NCBI GenBank assembly: GCA_016235185.1
Contig: JACRLT010000043.1
Coordinates: 1 to 34,869, forward strand
From: Candidatus Omnitrophota bacterium
GTDB taxonomy: Bacteria; Omnitrophota; Gorgyraeia; Velamenicoccales; Velamenicoccaceae
Length of the DNA stretch: 34,869 nucleotides
Direction: 5' to 3'
Shown in pieces: positions 7,065 through 14,660 of the stretch. Below the pieces are notes generated by a model. That model was not told where the DNA came from and did no database searches. It saw only the letters and a program-made list of their open reading frames with translations. Both the position numbers and the translations under genes were made by a program. Every line of letters begins with the position of its first letter. The stretch's first letter is position 1.

Positions 7065-7592
7065 ATGATTAGTCACAAGTCTCAAGTCACAAGTCTCAAG
7101 TTAAAATTATTTTTGATTTGTTTTTTACTTGGGATTTGGAACTTGGGAGTTGTAACTGTTTTTGCGCAGTCAATCTCAAGCGCCGATCTGATTGCCAATG
7201 CAAAGGCGCATGACGGCAAGATCGTAGAGTACGAAGGAGAGCTCATAGGTTCTGTTCTGGGCCGCGGCGATTTTGTCTGGCTCAATTTAAATGACGGGGC
7301 TAACGCTATTGGCGTTTGGGCGCCGTGCAGCATGGCTCAAGATATCAGGCGCGCAGGCAGCTATGGAGTCCGGGGGGATTGGTTGGGCGTTAGCGGGGTT
7401 TTCCACCGAGCGTGCGTTGAGCATGGCGGCGGCCTGGATATCCATGCCTATGGTCTCATCGTGTTGCAAGAAGGTAGCGTTGTGCATGAAACCATCACGC
7501 GCAAGAAAGTTTTATTGTTAAGTTTATTTTTAGGAGTATTGGCGTGCCTATTGATTATTCACATATTGCAGACGAGGCGAAGCTCCAGATAG
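7065..7592 (+). CDS. Exported, C-terminally anchored OB-fold-like protein
   Basis: This 175-residue protein has a hydrophobic N-terminal signal segment (about residues 14-34, ending near VFAQS), a compact domain of about 100 residues rich in beta strands (GKIVEYEGELIGSVLGRGDF, VWLNLNDGANAIGVW, GVSGVFHRAC), and a C-terminal transmembrane helix (about 150-168) with a basic tail. The strand pattern resembles an OB fold, but no binding residues identify a ligand. The signal peptide is encoded by an AAGTCTCAAGT-type inverted repeat, so the start of the gene may be recent. Its last 49 bases overlap pheS. Confidence 0.6.
   Translation: MISHKSQVTSLKLKLFLICFLLGIWNLGVVTVFAQSISSADLIANAKAHDGKIVEYEGELIGSVLGRGDFVWLNLNDGANAIGVWAPCSMAQDIRRAGSYGVRGDWLGVSGVFHRACVEHGGGLDIHAYGLIVLQEGSVVHETITRKKVLLLSLFLGVLACLLIIHILQTRRSSR
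7071..7159. repeat. Inverted repeat, CAAGTCTCAAGT-type, inside a signal peptide region
   Basis: AAGTCTCAAGTCACAAGTCTCAAGT-like units on the left are mirrored on the right by ACTTGGGATTTGGAACTTGG and GAGTTGTAACT. The intervening AT-rich sequence encodes hydrophobic residues. The repeat therefore supplies most of the signal peptide of the gene starting at 7065. Confidence 0.6.
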
Positions 7593-8596
7593 AGGCTGTT
7601 GCCGATAAGGCGGCGCTCGAAGAGCTGCGCATAAAATATCTTGGCAGGAAAGGTGTTGTTGCCGAGTTCATGGCCAGGATCCCGACGCTGCCCGCAGATG
7701 AAAGAAAGGCGTACGGCTCCGGCCTAAATGATCTGAAAAATAAGATAGGCGTGTGTTTAGCTGCAAAAGAGGCCCAACTGGCTGCCATTGTTTCTTCTGC
7801 GCCGGACGGTTATATCGATGTAACCTTGCCCGGGAAAAAACCACTGCTTGGCCGGTTCCATCCGTTAACACAAGTCGAGTCGGAGATCTGCGATATATTC
7901 CGTCGCCTGGGTTTTAAAATATTTGACGGCCCGGAAGTCGAGACGGAATACCATAATTTTGAAGCGCTCAATATCCCGCTTGAACATCCCTCACGCGACG
8001 CGTTCGATACATTTTATATCAAGTTAGCCGGTGAGCCGGTTAGCCGGTTAGCCGGTTCAACGGGCAAACTGTTGTTAAGGAGCCATACTTCTCCGGCGCA
8101 GATACGCGCAATGAAAGCTGCCAAGCCGCCTGTTGCGATCATTATGCCGGGCCGCGTTTATCGTCCGGATTCAGTGGATGCGTCTCACTGTTTTATGTTC
8201 CATCAGGTGGAGGGCATAGCTGTTGATGCGAAGATACGCTTTTCTGATCTTAAAGGTATCTTGATCGCTTTTGCCCAGGAGATGTTCGGGCAAAAAACCA
8301 AACTGCGTTTCAGGCCAAGCTTCTTTCCTTTTACAGAACCTTCTGCCGAAGTGGATATAAGCTGTTTCTTATGCCGCGGCCAGGGGTGTTCCGTATGCAA
8401 AAAAAGCGGCTGGATAGAGGTATTGGGCTGCGGCATGATGCACCCGCATGTGTTGAAGTCCGGCGGCTACGACCCTAAAAAGTGGCGCGGTTTTGCCTTC
8501 GGCATGGGAGTGGAACGCATCGCGATGCTGAAATTCGGTATAAACGATATCAGGCTATTTTTTGAAAACGATTTAAGATTTCTGGAACAATTCTGA
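7544..8596 (+). CDS. pheS: Phenylalanyl-tRNA synthetase alpha subunit
   Basis: This is the catalytic subunit of the alpha2-beta2 enzyme. An N-terminal coiled coil (about residues 1-85) binds tRNA. The class II core shows motif 2 around IIMPGRVYRPDSVDASHCFMFHQVEG, RFRPSFFPFTEPSAEVDI, and motif 3 as GFAFGMGVERIAMLKFGIND. It has 350 residues. The GTG at 7544 follows AGGAG (7532-7536) by seven bases and overlaps the upstream gene. Just before LLLRSHTSP there is an extra LAGEPVSRLAGSTG segment encoded by AGCCGGT repeats, where other PheS proteins run directly into the LLRT/SHTS motif. The last base overlaps the pheT ATG. Confidence 0.95.
   Translation: MPIDYSHIADEAKLQIEAVADKAALEELRIKYLGRKGVVAEFMARIPTLPADERKAYGSGLNDLKNKIGVCLAAKEAQLAAIVSSAPDGYIDVTLPGKKPLLGRFHPLTQVESEICDIFRRLGFKIFDGPEVETEYHNFEALNIPLEHPSRDAFDTFYIKLAGEPVSRLAGSTGKLLLRSHTSPAQIRAMKAAKPPVAIIMPGRVYRPDSVDASHCFMFHQVEGIAVDAKIRFSDLKGILIAFAQEMFGQKTKLRFRPSFFPFTEPSAEVDISCFLCRGQGCSVCKKSGWIEVLGCGMMHPHVLKSGGYDPKKWRGFAFGMGVERIAMLKFGINDIRLFFENDLRFLEQF
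8024..8060. repeat. In-frame TTAGCCGG tandem repeat inside pheS
   Basis: Four near-tandem 7-8 base units (TTAGCCGGT, GAGCCGG, TTAGCCGG, TTAGCCGG) are read in frame as LAGEPVSRLAG. The unit is shared with the intergenic element at 4673-4755 and with two inserts in pheT. It lies in a loop just before the HTSP motif, where length variation could be tolerated. Confidence 0.7.
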
Positions 8597-10746
8597 TGAA
8601 GATCACATATTCTTGGATCAAAGAACTGTTAGACATAAAAGTAAGCCCGCAGGCTCTAGCAGATAAATTGAGTATGGCCGGCTTGAGCGTAGAACTTCTT
8701 GAGAAGTCCGGCGATGATTGGGTTTATCATATTGAGGTGACGTCTAACAGGCCGGATTGGCTAAGTGTCAATGGTATCGTGCGTGAAATCGCGGCCATAA
8801 CAGGGGCAGAATTAAGAAATTCTGCGTATGGCAAAGGGCAAAGGGCTAAGGGTAAGAAGATACTATGCTCTAAGCCCCATGCTCTATGCAAGCTGTCTAT
8901 CTCCATTGAAGACTCAAAAGACTGCGCATTTTACTACGGTAATGTGATCGCAGGCGTCAAGGTCGGACCTTCGCCCCAGTGGCTGGCAAAAAGGTTAGAG
9001 GCCCTTGGCCTGCGTTCTGTAAATAACGTCGTCGATATAACCAACTATTGCCTTATGGAAACCGGCCAGCCTCTGCATGCGTTTGATCTCGATAAAATCG
9101 TTAGCCAGTTAGCCGGTGAGCCCGTTAACCAGTTAAAGATCATTGTTAGAAGAGCAAAAAAAGATGAAAAAATAATGACTATTGATGGTGTTGAAAGGAT
9201 CTTGAACGAAAATATCCTTGTTATTGCCGGGGTCTATGACAAAACCGGCCAACCGGCCAACCGGCAAACCGGCAAACCAATAGCTGTAGCCGGTATCATG
9301 GGCGGCGCTGGAACAGAAGTAAGCGGTAAGACGACCAATATCCTTCTGGAAAGCGCGTATTTTGACCCTGTAGTCGTGCGTAGAGGCAGCCGTATTTTAG
9401 GAGTGGCTTCTGATTCTTCGTATCGCTTTGAGCGCGGGGTAGATGTGTCGACAGTCAGGCGCGCTATTGACCGCGCCACAGAGATGACGAAAGAGATTGC
9501 CGGCGGCGCCTTTGTTTGCGCCGAGCAGGCAGGCAAAGCTCCGGCACAGGCTCCGAGAAAGATACATTTTTGCCTGTCCGAGGCGCTTGACACACTGGGC
9601 ATGGAGATGACCGCGAGCCAGGCAAAGAATATTTTTGAAAAATTAGGTTTCTCCGTAGGATATCGCGGCGGAAAGGATAGTTTCCTGGTGAGCGTGCCCA
9701 CAACGCGCCGGGACATAAAGATACAGGAAGATTTGAGCGAAGAGCTTGTGCGCGTATGGGGCTATGATAAGATACCTTTGACTGCTCCGGCGATCAAGCC
9801 ATTTGCCCTAGATGTGCCGCCTGTCGGGACTCTGGAGGCGCGCGCTAAGGGCCTTCTTGTTAATATGGGCTTAAAAGAGGTAATTACCTATAGTTTGACA
9901 GGCGACGAGGATTATAAAAAAACAGCGATGGAGCTCGGGGCTAACTTGCTTGAATTGGAAAATCCATTAACCCGTGACCTGCGTATTTTGCGGCCTACCC
10001 TTATTCCTTCCTTATTAAATTGTGTTTCATTTAACGTAAATCATAACAATAAGGATCTTGAGTTTTTTGAGATCGCCCGTGTTTTTGGCGCTGAAGGCAC
10101 ATCCAAGGGCCCGGAAACTTTGAGCTTGGGGATCGTGCTTTGCGGAGAGAAGCGCAGCACTTGGCAAAAAGAGTCCAAGCGCTACACTCTTTTCGACATA
10201 AGAGGCATGATAGAGGCCTTGTTAGAAGAAGCTAAAGTTAAAAACTACGAAATTAAAAAAACAGAGAGCATGCCTTTTGCGCAAAAAAACACAGGTTGCG
10301 AGATAATCGCAGGCAAAGACACACTGGCTGTTTTCTGCATGGTCAACAATGATGTCAAGAGGGCATGGGGGATAAAAGGTAAAGAGGATGTATATGTTGC
10401 AGAGGTATCTCTTGAACTTTTAGCCCACAGGGCTGATCTAAAAAAGAGTTTCTCCCGGATAGTTTCAATACCTTCGATCATAAGGGACGTAAGCGTTTTA
10501 GCCGGCCAAGACGCTCCTTATAGCCGCATCAAGGCATTGATAGAGTCCAAGGCCGATGGGCTTATACGCAGCGTTTCGCTTGCGGATATCTATCAGGGGC
10601 AAGAGGTTCCGGCTGGGCAGTTAGGGTTGACGATAACGATCGAATACGGCTGTGCATCCAAGACACTGACCGACGAAGAGGTTAATTCCGTACACCAAAA
10701 GGTCCTGGGATCTTTGACCGGCGAATTATCTTTGAAAATAAGGTAG
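8596..10746 (+). CDS. pheT: Phenylalanyl-tRNA synthetase beta subunit, lacking the EMAP-like domain
   Basis: This subunit carries tRNA binding and editing of Tyr-tRNA-Phe. It has 716 residues against about 795 in E. coli. After MKITYSWIKELLDIKVSPQALADKLSMAG-type B1 sequence, the chain passes almost directly to VTSNRPDWLSVNGIVREI, so the OB/EMAP-type tRNA-binding B2 domain (about 110 residues) is missing. The editing region B3/B4 is present (GLRSVNNVVDITNY, GQPLHAFDLD, PIAVAGIMGG), as are the catalytic-like core and a C-terminal FDX-ACB domain (FSRIVSIPSIIRDVSVL onward). Three segments (about residues 76-99, 169-181, 216-228) are encoded by short repeats and look like in-frame insertions. Confidence 0.94.
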   Translation: MKITYSWIKELLDIKVSPQALADKLSMAGLSVELLEKSGDDWVYHIEVTSNRPDWLSVNGIVREIAAITGAELRNSAYGKGQRAKGKKILCSKPHALCKLSISIEDSKDCAFYYGNVIAGVKVGPSPQWLAKRLEALGLRSVNNVVDITNYCLMETGQPLHAFDLDKIVSQLAGEPVNQLKIIVRRAKKDEKIMTIDGVERILNENILVIAGVYDKTGQPANRQTGKPIAVAGIMGGAGTEVSGKTTNILLESAYFDPVVVRRGSRILGVASDSSYRFERGVDVSTVRRAIDRATEMTKEIAGGAFVCAEQAGKAPAQAPRKIHFCLSEALDTLGMEMTASQAKNIFEKLGFSVGYRGGKDSFLVSVPTTRRDIKIQEDLSEELVRVWGYDKIPLTAPAIKPFALDVPPVGTLEARAKGLLVNMGLKEVITYSLTGDEDYKKTAMELGANLLELENPLTRDLRILRPTLIPSLLNCVSFNVNHNNKDLEFFEIARVFGAEGTSKGPETLSLGIVLCGEKRSTWQKESKRYTLFDIRGMIEALLEEAKVKNYEIKKTESMPFAQKNTGCEIIAGKDTLAVFCMVNNDVKRAWGIKGKEDVYVAEVSLELLAHRADLKKSFSRIVSIPSIIRDVSVLAGQDAPYSRIKALIESKADGLIRSVSLADIYQGQEVPAGQLGLTITIEYGCASKTLTDEEVNSVHQKVLGSLTGELSLKIR
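8822..8892. repeat. In-frame inverted repeat GGGCAAAGGGCTAAGGG-type inside pheT
   Basis: The left arm (TATGGCAAAGGGCAAAGGG) is mirrored by CTATGCTCTAAGCCCCATGC on the right. The block is translated as a basic, cysteine-containing stretch (YGKGQRAKGKKILCSKPHAL). A related half-element (GCATAGGGCGAAGGGCG) lies between rny and ymdB at about 17694-17725, overlapping the rny stop. Confidence 0.65.
9100..9139. repeat. In-frame TTAGCCAG/TTAGCCGG repeat inside pheT
   Basis: TTAGCCAG, TTAGCCGG, TGAGCCCG and TTAACCAG units are translated as SQLAGEPVNQLK between FDLDKI and IIVRRAKK, where typical PheT has only a few linking residues. LAGEPV is also encoded by the pheS insert. Confidence 0.65.
9243..9278. 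repeat. In-frame CCGGCCAA/CCGGCAAA repeat inside pheT
   Basis: Tandem ACCGGCCA and ACCGGCAA units encode TGQPANRQTGKP just before IAVAGIMGG. The unit is the complement of the AGCCGGTT unit in the pheS and second pheT inserts, so the two pheT copies are in opposite orientation and could pair. Confidence 0.65.
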
Positions 10747-10753
10747 GCTCGCC

Positions 10754-10782
10754 TTGAATTCAAAAATCAGCTGTGATATAAT
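10754..10782 (+). promoter_or_regulatory. Sigma-70-type promoter of the 6S RNA
   Basis: The -35 TTGAAT (10754-10759) and the perfect -10 TATAAT (10777-10782) are separated by 17 bases. The predicted transcript start is near 10789, at the beginning of the structured RNA. This is the strongest promoter match seen in the window. Confidence 0.8.
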
Positions 10783-10788
10783 TTTATC

Positions 10789-10966
10789 AGGAAAAGAAGG
10801 GAATTTAGAAGATCCCTGCGGTGTGCGTCGGCGATTGATGATTGTTGAACCAACACCAATCAAAAGGGAGTCCACCTTCACGCGAGCCCGAGGGCCGCTG
10901 AGAGGACACCCACTTGTCTGAATGGGTTCAGACCACCTAGCTGACGGCAATGCGGGGATTTTTTTT
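10789..10966 (+). ncRNA. ssrS: Likely 6S RNA
   Basis: 6S RNA binds the sigma-70 RNA polymerase holoenzyme as a promoter mimic. This 178-base transcript follows its own promoter. It folds into a long rod: ATCCCtGC near the 5' end pairs with GCgGGGAT at the 3' end, then CGTC with GACG. A large asymmetric middle region contains a small GATTG/CAATC stem-loop, and a distal hairpin is formed by GTCTGAA/TTCAGAC. The 3' closing strand is followed by eight T residues, an intrinsic terminator. ATCCCTGCGGTGTGCGTC resembles known 6S 5' ends. SRP RNA was considered, but its conserved tip is absent. A covariance-model search would settle it. Confidence 0.72.
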
Positions 10967-10994
10967 GAGCACCGCAATGTATTATTTAAGCGAA

Positions 10995-11037
10995 ATCCTA
11001 CGAAGCTAATCGCACAAGCTGATTAGCGAAGTAGGAT
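10995..11037 (+). promoter_or_regulatory. Hairpin ahead of rarA
   Basis: ATCCTAC (10995-11001) pairs with GTAGGAT (11031-11037), and GCTAATC (11005-11011) with GATTAGC (11021-11027), separated by a symmetric GAA/GAA internal loop. The only SD-like bases (TAGGA) are inside the 3' strand, 13-15 bases before the rarA ATG. It resembles the first helix of the other leaders but has no second helix. Confidence 0.5.
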
Positions 11038-11048
11038 GAACACATTGT

Positions 11049-12371
11049 ATGAGTAAGAATAAAGCACTTCAAAGTTCTCCCGAAGAGCTTTTCACGGATA
11101 AAACAACTTCTTCGCGCGAGCATGAACCTCTGGCAAGCCGCATGCGGCCTGTTAATTTAGACGAGTTTGTTGGCCAGGAACACATTCTGGCCCCCGGCTC
11201 GCTGTTGCGCAAGACCATTGAGGCAGATCGCCTGACCTCGGTTATTTTTTTCGGCCCTCCCGGCACCGGCAAGACGACGCTTGCTACCTGCATCAGCAAC
11301 ATCACACATTCCTATTTTGAGCCTATTAACGCGGTCACATCCAATGTGGAAGAGCTGCGTCGCGTTATAAAACAGGCGAAGTTACGCCTGAAGGCTTCGG
11401 GGCAGAAGACCATACTTTTTATCGACGAGATCCATCGTTTTTCAAAATCCCAGCAGGATGTGCTGATGCCGGATATCGAAGACGGCAGCATTACCCTTAT
11501 AGGCGCCACGGTTGGAAATCCTTTTTTTGCGCTGACAGCTCCTCTTCTTTCGCGTTCGCTCATCTTTGAGTTCCATTCGCTTACCGAAAAAGAGATCCAG
11601 TCTGTTTTGGAACGCGCCTTAAAAGACACCGAACGCGGCTTAGGGGCTTTGAAGATCGAGTATGAGAAAGAGGCGCTCGGATTTTTGGCTAAGTCCTGCG
11701 AAGGGGATGCGCGCCGAAGCCTCAATGCTTTAGAAATAGGCGTCAAGAGCATGCACAAGGCCAAAGACGGAGTTATCCGCTTTGGCCTAAAAGATGCCCA
11801 GGACTCCATACAGAAGAAGGCAGTGGTATATGACAAAAATGAAGACGGCCATTACGACACCATTTCGGCTTTTATCAAGTCTATGCGCGGCTCTGACCCC
11901 GACGCCACATTGTATTGGCTGGCTAAGATGATCTACGCAGGAGAGGACCCCAGGTTTATAGCCAGGCGCATCTGCATCTGCGCCTCCGAGGATGTCGGAA
12001 ATGCAGATCCCCAGGCGCTCGTCTTGGCGAATGCCGCTTTGGGTGTTTCAGAGTTCATAGGTATGCCGGAGGCGAGGATCCCTTTGGCACAAGCAGCGGT
12101 CTATGTTGCATGCAGCCCGAAATCAAATGCCGCATATTTGGGCATTGAGAAGGCTTTAAAAGAGGTCAGGGAGGCCAAGGTCCGTCATTTAAAAGACGCA
12201 ACAGCGGACGGCGACAGGCTCGGCCACGGCAAAGATTATAAATATGCGCATGATTTTCCCGGCCATTACGTCAAGCAGGAGTACATGCCCAGCAAAATAA
12301 AATTTTATGAGCCGCAGGATATCGGCTATGAAAAAAAGATAAAAGAGAGGTTAAAAGACCTAAATAAATAA
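11049..12371 (+). CDS. rarA: Replication-associated recombination protein A (AAA+ ATPase)
   Basis: This 440-residue member of the RarA/MgsA/WRNIP1 family acts at stalled replication forks and single-strand gaps, and in E. coli interacts with SSB. The clamp-loader-like AAA+ module shows RPVNLDEFVGQEHI, Walker A FGPPGTGKTT, Walker B ILFIDEIHRFSKSQQD, and a sensor 1 region ITLIGATVGNPFF. The family-specific C-terminal tetramerisation part includes YDKNEDGHYDTISAFIKSMRGSDPDATLYWLAKM and ends with YMPSKIKFYEP. A short non-conserved N-terminal extension precedes PLASRMRP. It stands alone after the 6S RNA. Confidence 0.95.
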   Translation: MSKNKALQSSPEELFTDKTTSSREHEPLASRMRPVNLDEFVGQEHILAPGSLLRKTIEADRLTSVIFFGPPGTGKTTLATCISNITHSYFEPINAVTSNVEELRRVIKQAKLRLKASGQKTILFIDEIHRFSKSQQDVLMPDIEDGSITLIGATVGNPFFALTAPLLSRSLIFEFHSLTEKEIQSVLERALKDTERGLGALKIEYEKEALGFLAKSCEGDARRSLNALEIGVKSMHKAKDGVIRFGLKDAQDSIQKKAVVYDKNEDGHYDTISAFIKSMRGSDPDATLYWLAKMIYAGEDPRFIARRICICASEDVGNADPQALVLANAALGVSEFIGMPEARIPLAQAAVYVACSPKSNAAYLGIEKALKEVREAKVRHLKDATADGDRLGHGKDYKYAHDFPGHYVKQEYMPSKIKFYEPQDIGYEKKIKERLKDLNK

Positions 12372-12399
12372 CCAAGTTCCAAGAAACAATAACCAAACA

Positions 12400-13047
12400 A
12401 TGATTATTACTAAACAGAAATCACAAGAAAATATTTTAAAAATACTGGCAGTCAAGAGTAAGATCTTTATCGTCGGCTGCGGGGACTGCAGTGCCACTTG
12501 CAAGACCGGCGGCGAGGACGAGGTCGGGAAGATGGCGGATTTTTTGAGATCGCACGGCAAGGTCGTCACAGGCAGCGTGACCCCGGATGTTACCTGCGTC
12601 AGCGCGCAGGCAAAAATAGCCTTTGCCAAAAACAAGGATGCTTTGAAGCAATCCGATGCTGTTTTGGTCCTTGCGTGCGGCTCCGGCGTTCAGTGCATTA
12701 AGGAGAACGACCGCTTTGGCCTTGACGTGTACCCTGGGTGCGACAGCTTGTTCGGAGCGCTTATAGATAAAGACGGCAAATTCTGCGAGGTCTGCAGCAG
12801 CTGCGGGGAGTGCATCCTGGACCTGACCGAAGGCATATGCCCCGTGACCCGCTGTACCAAGGGAATTTTGAACGGCCCGTGCGGAGGCCAGAATAAAGGC
12901 AAGTGCGAGACAGACGAAAACAAGGATTGTGCCTGGATCTTGATCTATAAAAGATTAAAAGAAAAAGGCCGTGTAGAGCAATTAAAAAAACGTCTATCGG
13001 CCAGGGATCACCGGAAGTCTGCAAAGCCTGGATCTAGACAACTATAG
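12400..13047 (+). CDS. metV: Methylenetetrahydrofolate reductase C-terminal-type protein (MetV)
   Basis: This 215-residue cysteine-rich protein matches the stand-alone MTHFR C-terminal/MetV family. In acetogens this family partners with MetF in the methyl branch of the Wood-Ljungdahl pathway and carries Fe-S clusters. Cysteine groups are clear: GCGDCSATCKTGG (about residues 30-42), CEVCSSCGEC, and CPVTRCTKGILNGPCGG followed by C-x6-C near 160-170. No metF lies in the window, so the partner must be elsewhere. The ATG at 12400 follows a CAAGTTCCAAGAAAC-like repeat fragment rather than an SD. The gene is four bases upstream of the next one. Confidence 0.82.
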   Translation: MIITKQKSQENILKILAVKSKIFIVGCGDCSATCKTGGEDEVGKMADFLRSHGKVVTGSVTPDVTCVSAQAKIAFAKNKDALKQSDAVLVLACGSGVQCIKENDRFGLDVYPGCDSLFGALIDKDGKFCEVCSSCGECILDLTEGICPVTRCTKGILNGPCGGQNKGKCETDENKDCAWILIYKRLKEKGRVEQLKKRLSARDHRKSAKPGSRQL

Positions 13048-13051
13048 TCTC

Positions 13052-14635
13052 ATGCTATTAGCGCAAAAAAGATTTTTTGATAAACTCGCCCTAATTTTTT
13101 TAATTGCCCACCTGTTTTTTCTTGTGTCGAATTGGCAGCGTTATCCTACGGAGCTTGACACTCCTTATCATCTCCTGATGGGAAAAATGTTCGCCGATAA
13201 GGGACAGATCTCCGAATGGGACGATTATGAATTCGCCCCCTTGGGCCGTGCGCAACTCTACCCTCCAATGCAGCACTTGATCGTATGGTTCGCGCATAAA
13301 AGCACAAATCTGGCCTATATGGATATAGGCAGGCTTATCGCAGTGCTGCAAACTATCCTGGGGTTATTTGCGGTATGGTTTTTTTCCAGGAGATTCTTCA
13401 ATGCGGGCGCCGCTCTTTTTGCCGCCATATTTTTTGCCGCTAATACCGAAATGTGGTGGTGGCAGACTTCGGTTGCGCCCATTTCCCTAGCCTGTGTTCT
13501 GTATCTTCCATTTATTTACCTCTATTATAAGAAGAAGATATTTTTGCCTTTTCTGATCATGGCCTTTTGCCTATATCTGCATTATGGCCTTGCCCTGATC
13601 ATGGTGGCCACTGTTTTAATAGCGGCCCTTTCCGACGGAAAATATCTTAGGGAATATTTGAAAAATTTTTTTATTATTTTTGGTTCAGCGATCCTGCTTT
13701 TTTTGCCCTGGGTCTTGCGCGTTTATAAATTCAGGGGACAGGTTTTTAATCGCTGTCTTGATTTAAAAACCCTCGACCTGTTTTCATTGCGAATTGGTTT
13801 TCACGAGATCTTCTTACATTTCAATGCAGTGTTATGGCTGTTTTTGCCCTTCGGGTTGTTCTATTGCTATAAACACAGGCGAAAAGATTTCAAATATAGT
13901 TTATTGCTGGCCGGCTTCTGGAGTTATTTTGCCTTTTTATTTCTTTTCCAGGGGGTCCGGTTTAACGCGCACACGCCTATTGTGACCTCTGTCTTGGCCG
14001 GTTTAGGGTTTTACCTGGTCATGCGCAGGGCAGAGTATATAAAAAGGCCGCTGGCCGGCCCGGCGGTCAGGATGTTTTTGGCCCTGTTGATATTGGCCTG
14101 TGTCTTTTTTGAATTCCACTTTCTAACGCCCCATCTTTTTGAGCTGAATAAGCAAAACATTGCTTTTATGGGCTTGAAAAGAAGTGAAGTATCTTTTAGG
14201 CCAACACCTTTATCGAACGAGATCATGTCTTTGGCATCCGGCGCGCCCTTGAAGGGGAAGCACGCAGTCAGGATCCAACACTTTTTCAGCGAAAAGGATA
14301 CATTGGAACTGCTTGCCTATATCAACAGCTCTATCCCAAAAGATGCCATACTTCATATTTATGACGGGGCCTTTGCGGATTATATCACGCTTGAAACCGG
14401 CAGAAGAAGCGACTGGGGGATGTTCTTTGAGATGGTCTCCCCGGAATTAATGACTGTCATCGGCGCCAATTTAAGGGAGGGTTACTATATCTCTACTGAT
14501 CCTTATTTTAAGGAACTTATACCCATGGAGTATAAGAAAATGGGAAAATTCCCAAGCATCATGAAAAGGATAGGGAAGTTTTATATAGGGTATATACAGC
14601 CGGCAACCCGGGCAAAGACTGATAAATTGACATAA
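13052..14635 (+). CDS. GT-C-like polytopic membrane protein
   Basis: This 527-residue protein has roughly ten hydrophobic helices through residue 360 and a soluble C-terminal domain of about 150 residues. The first extracytoplasmic loop contains an acidic motif (YPTELDTPYHLLMGKMFA), and further on WDDYEFAPLG, as in GT-C glycosyltransferases (GT39/PMT or ArnT-like) that use polyprenyl-phosphate sugars. A role in glycolipid or cell-surface glycan assembly is therefore likely but not proven. The soluble tail, with ILHIYDGAFADYITLETGR, resembles the periplasmic part of such enzymes. It begins four bases after metV, suggesting co-transcription without a clear functional link. Confidence 0.6.
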   Translation: MLLAQKRFFDKLALIFLIAHLFFLVSNWQRYPTELDTPYHLLMGKMFADKGQISEWDDYEFAPLGRAQLYPPMQHLIVWFAHKSTNLAYMDIGRLIAVLQTILGLFAVWFFSRRFFNAGAALFAAIFFAANTEMWWWQTSVAPISLACVLYLPFIYLYYKKKIFLPFLIMAFCLYLHYGLALIMVATVLIAALSDGKYLREYLKNFFIIFGSAILLFLPWVLRVYKFRGQVFNRCLDLKTLDLFSLRIGFHEIFLHFNAVLWLFLPFGLFYCYKHRRKDFKYSLLLAGFWSYFAFLFLFQGVRFNAHTPIVTSVLAGLGFYLVMRRAEYIKRPLAGPAVRMFLALLILACVFFEFHFLTPHLFELNKQNIAFMGLKRSEVSFRPTPLSNEIMSLASGAPLKGKHAVRIQHFFSEKDTLELLAYINSSIPKDAILHIYDGAFADYITLETGRRSDWGMFFEMVSPELMTVIGANLREGYYISTDPYFKELIPMEYKKMGKFPSIMKRIGKFYIGYIQPATRAKTDKLT

Positions 14636-14653
14636 ACGCCTAAGTGTGATAAT
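14627..14653 (+). promoter_or_regulatory. Candidate promoter for nifU and its long leader
   Basis: TTGACA (14627-14632), an exact -35 consensus, overlaps the end of the preceding gene. TGTGATAAT (14645-14653) provides an extended -10, with a 15-base spacer to GATAAT. Transcription would begin near 14660, giving a leader of about 265 bases before nifU. The short spacer lowers confidence. Confidence 0.5.
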
Positions 14654-14660
14654 TTATACT

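Noticed and set aside
10789-10966. SRP RNA instead of 6S
   Set aside because: The conserved SRP domain IV tip with GGAAGGAAGCA is absent; the rod with central bubble fits 6S better.
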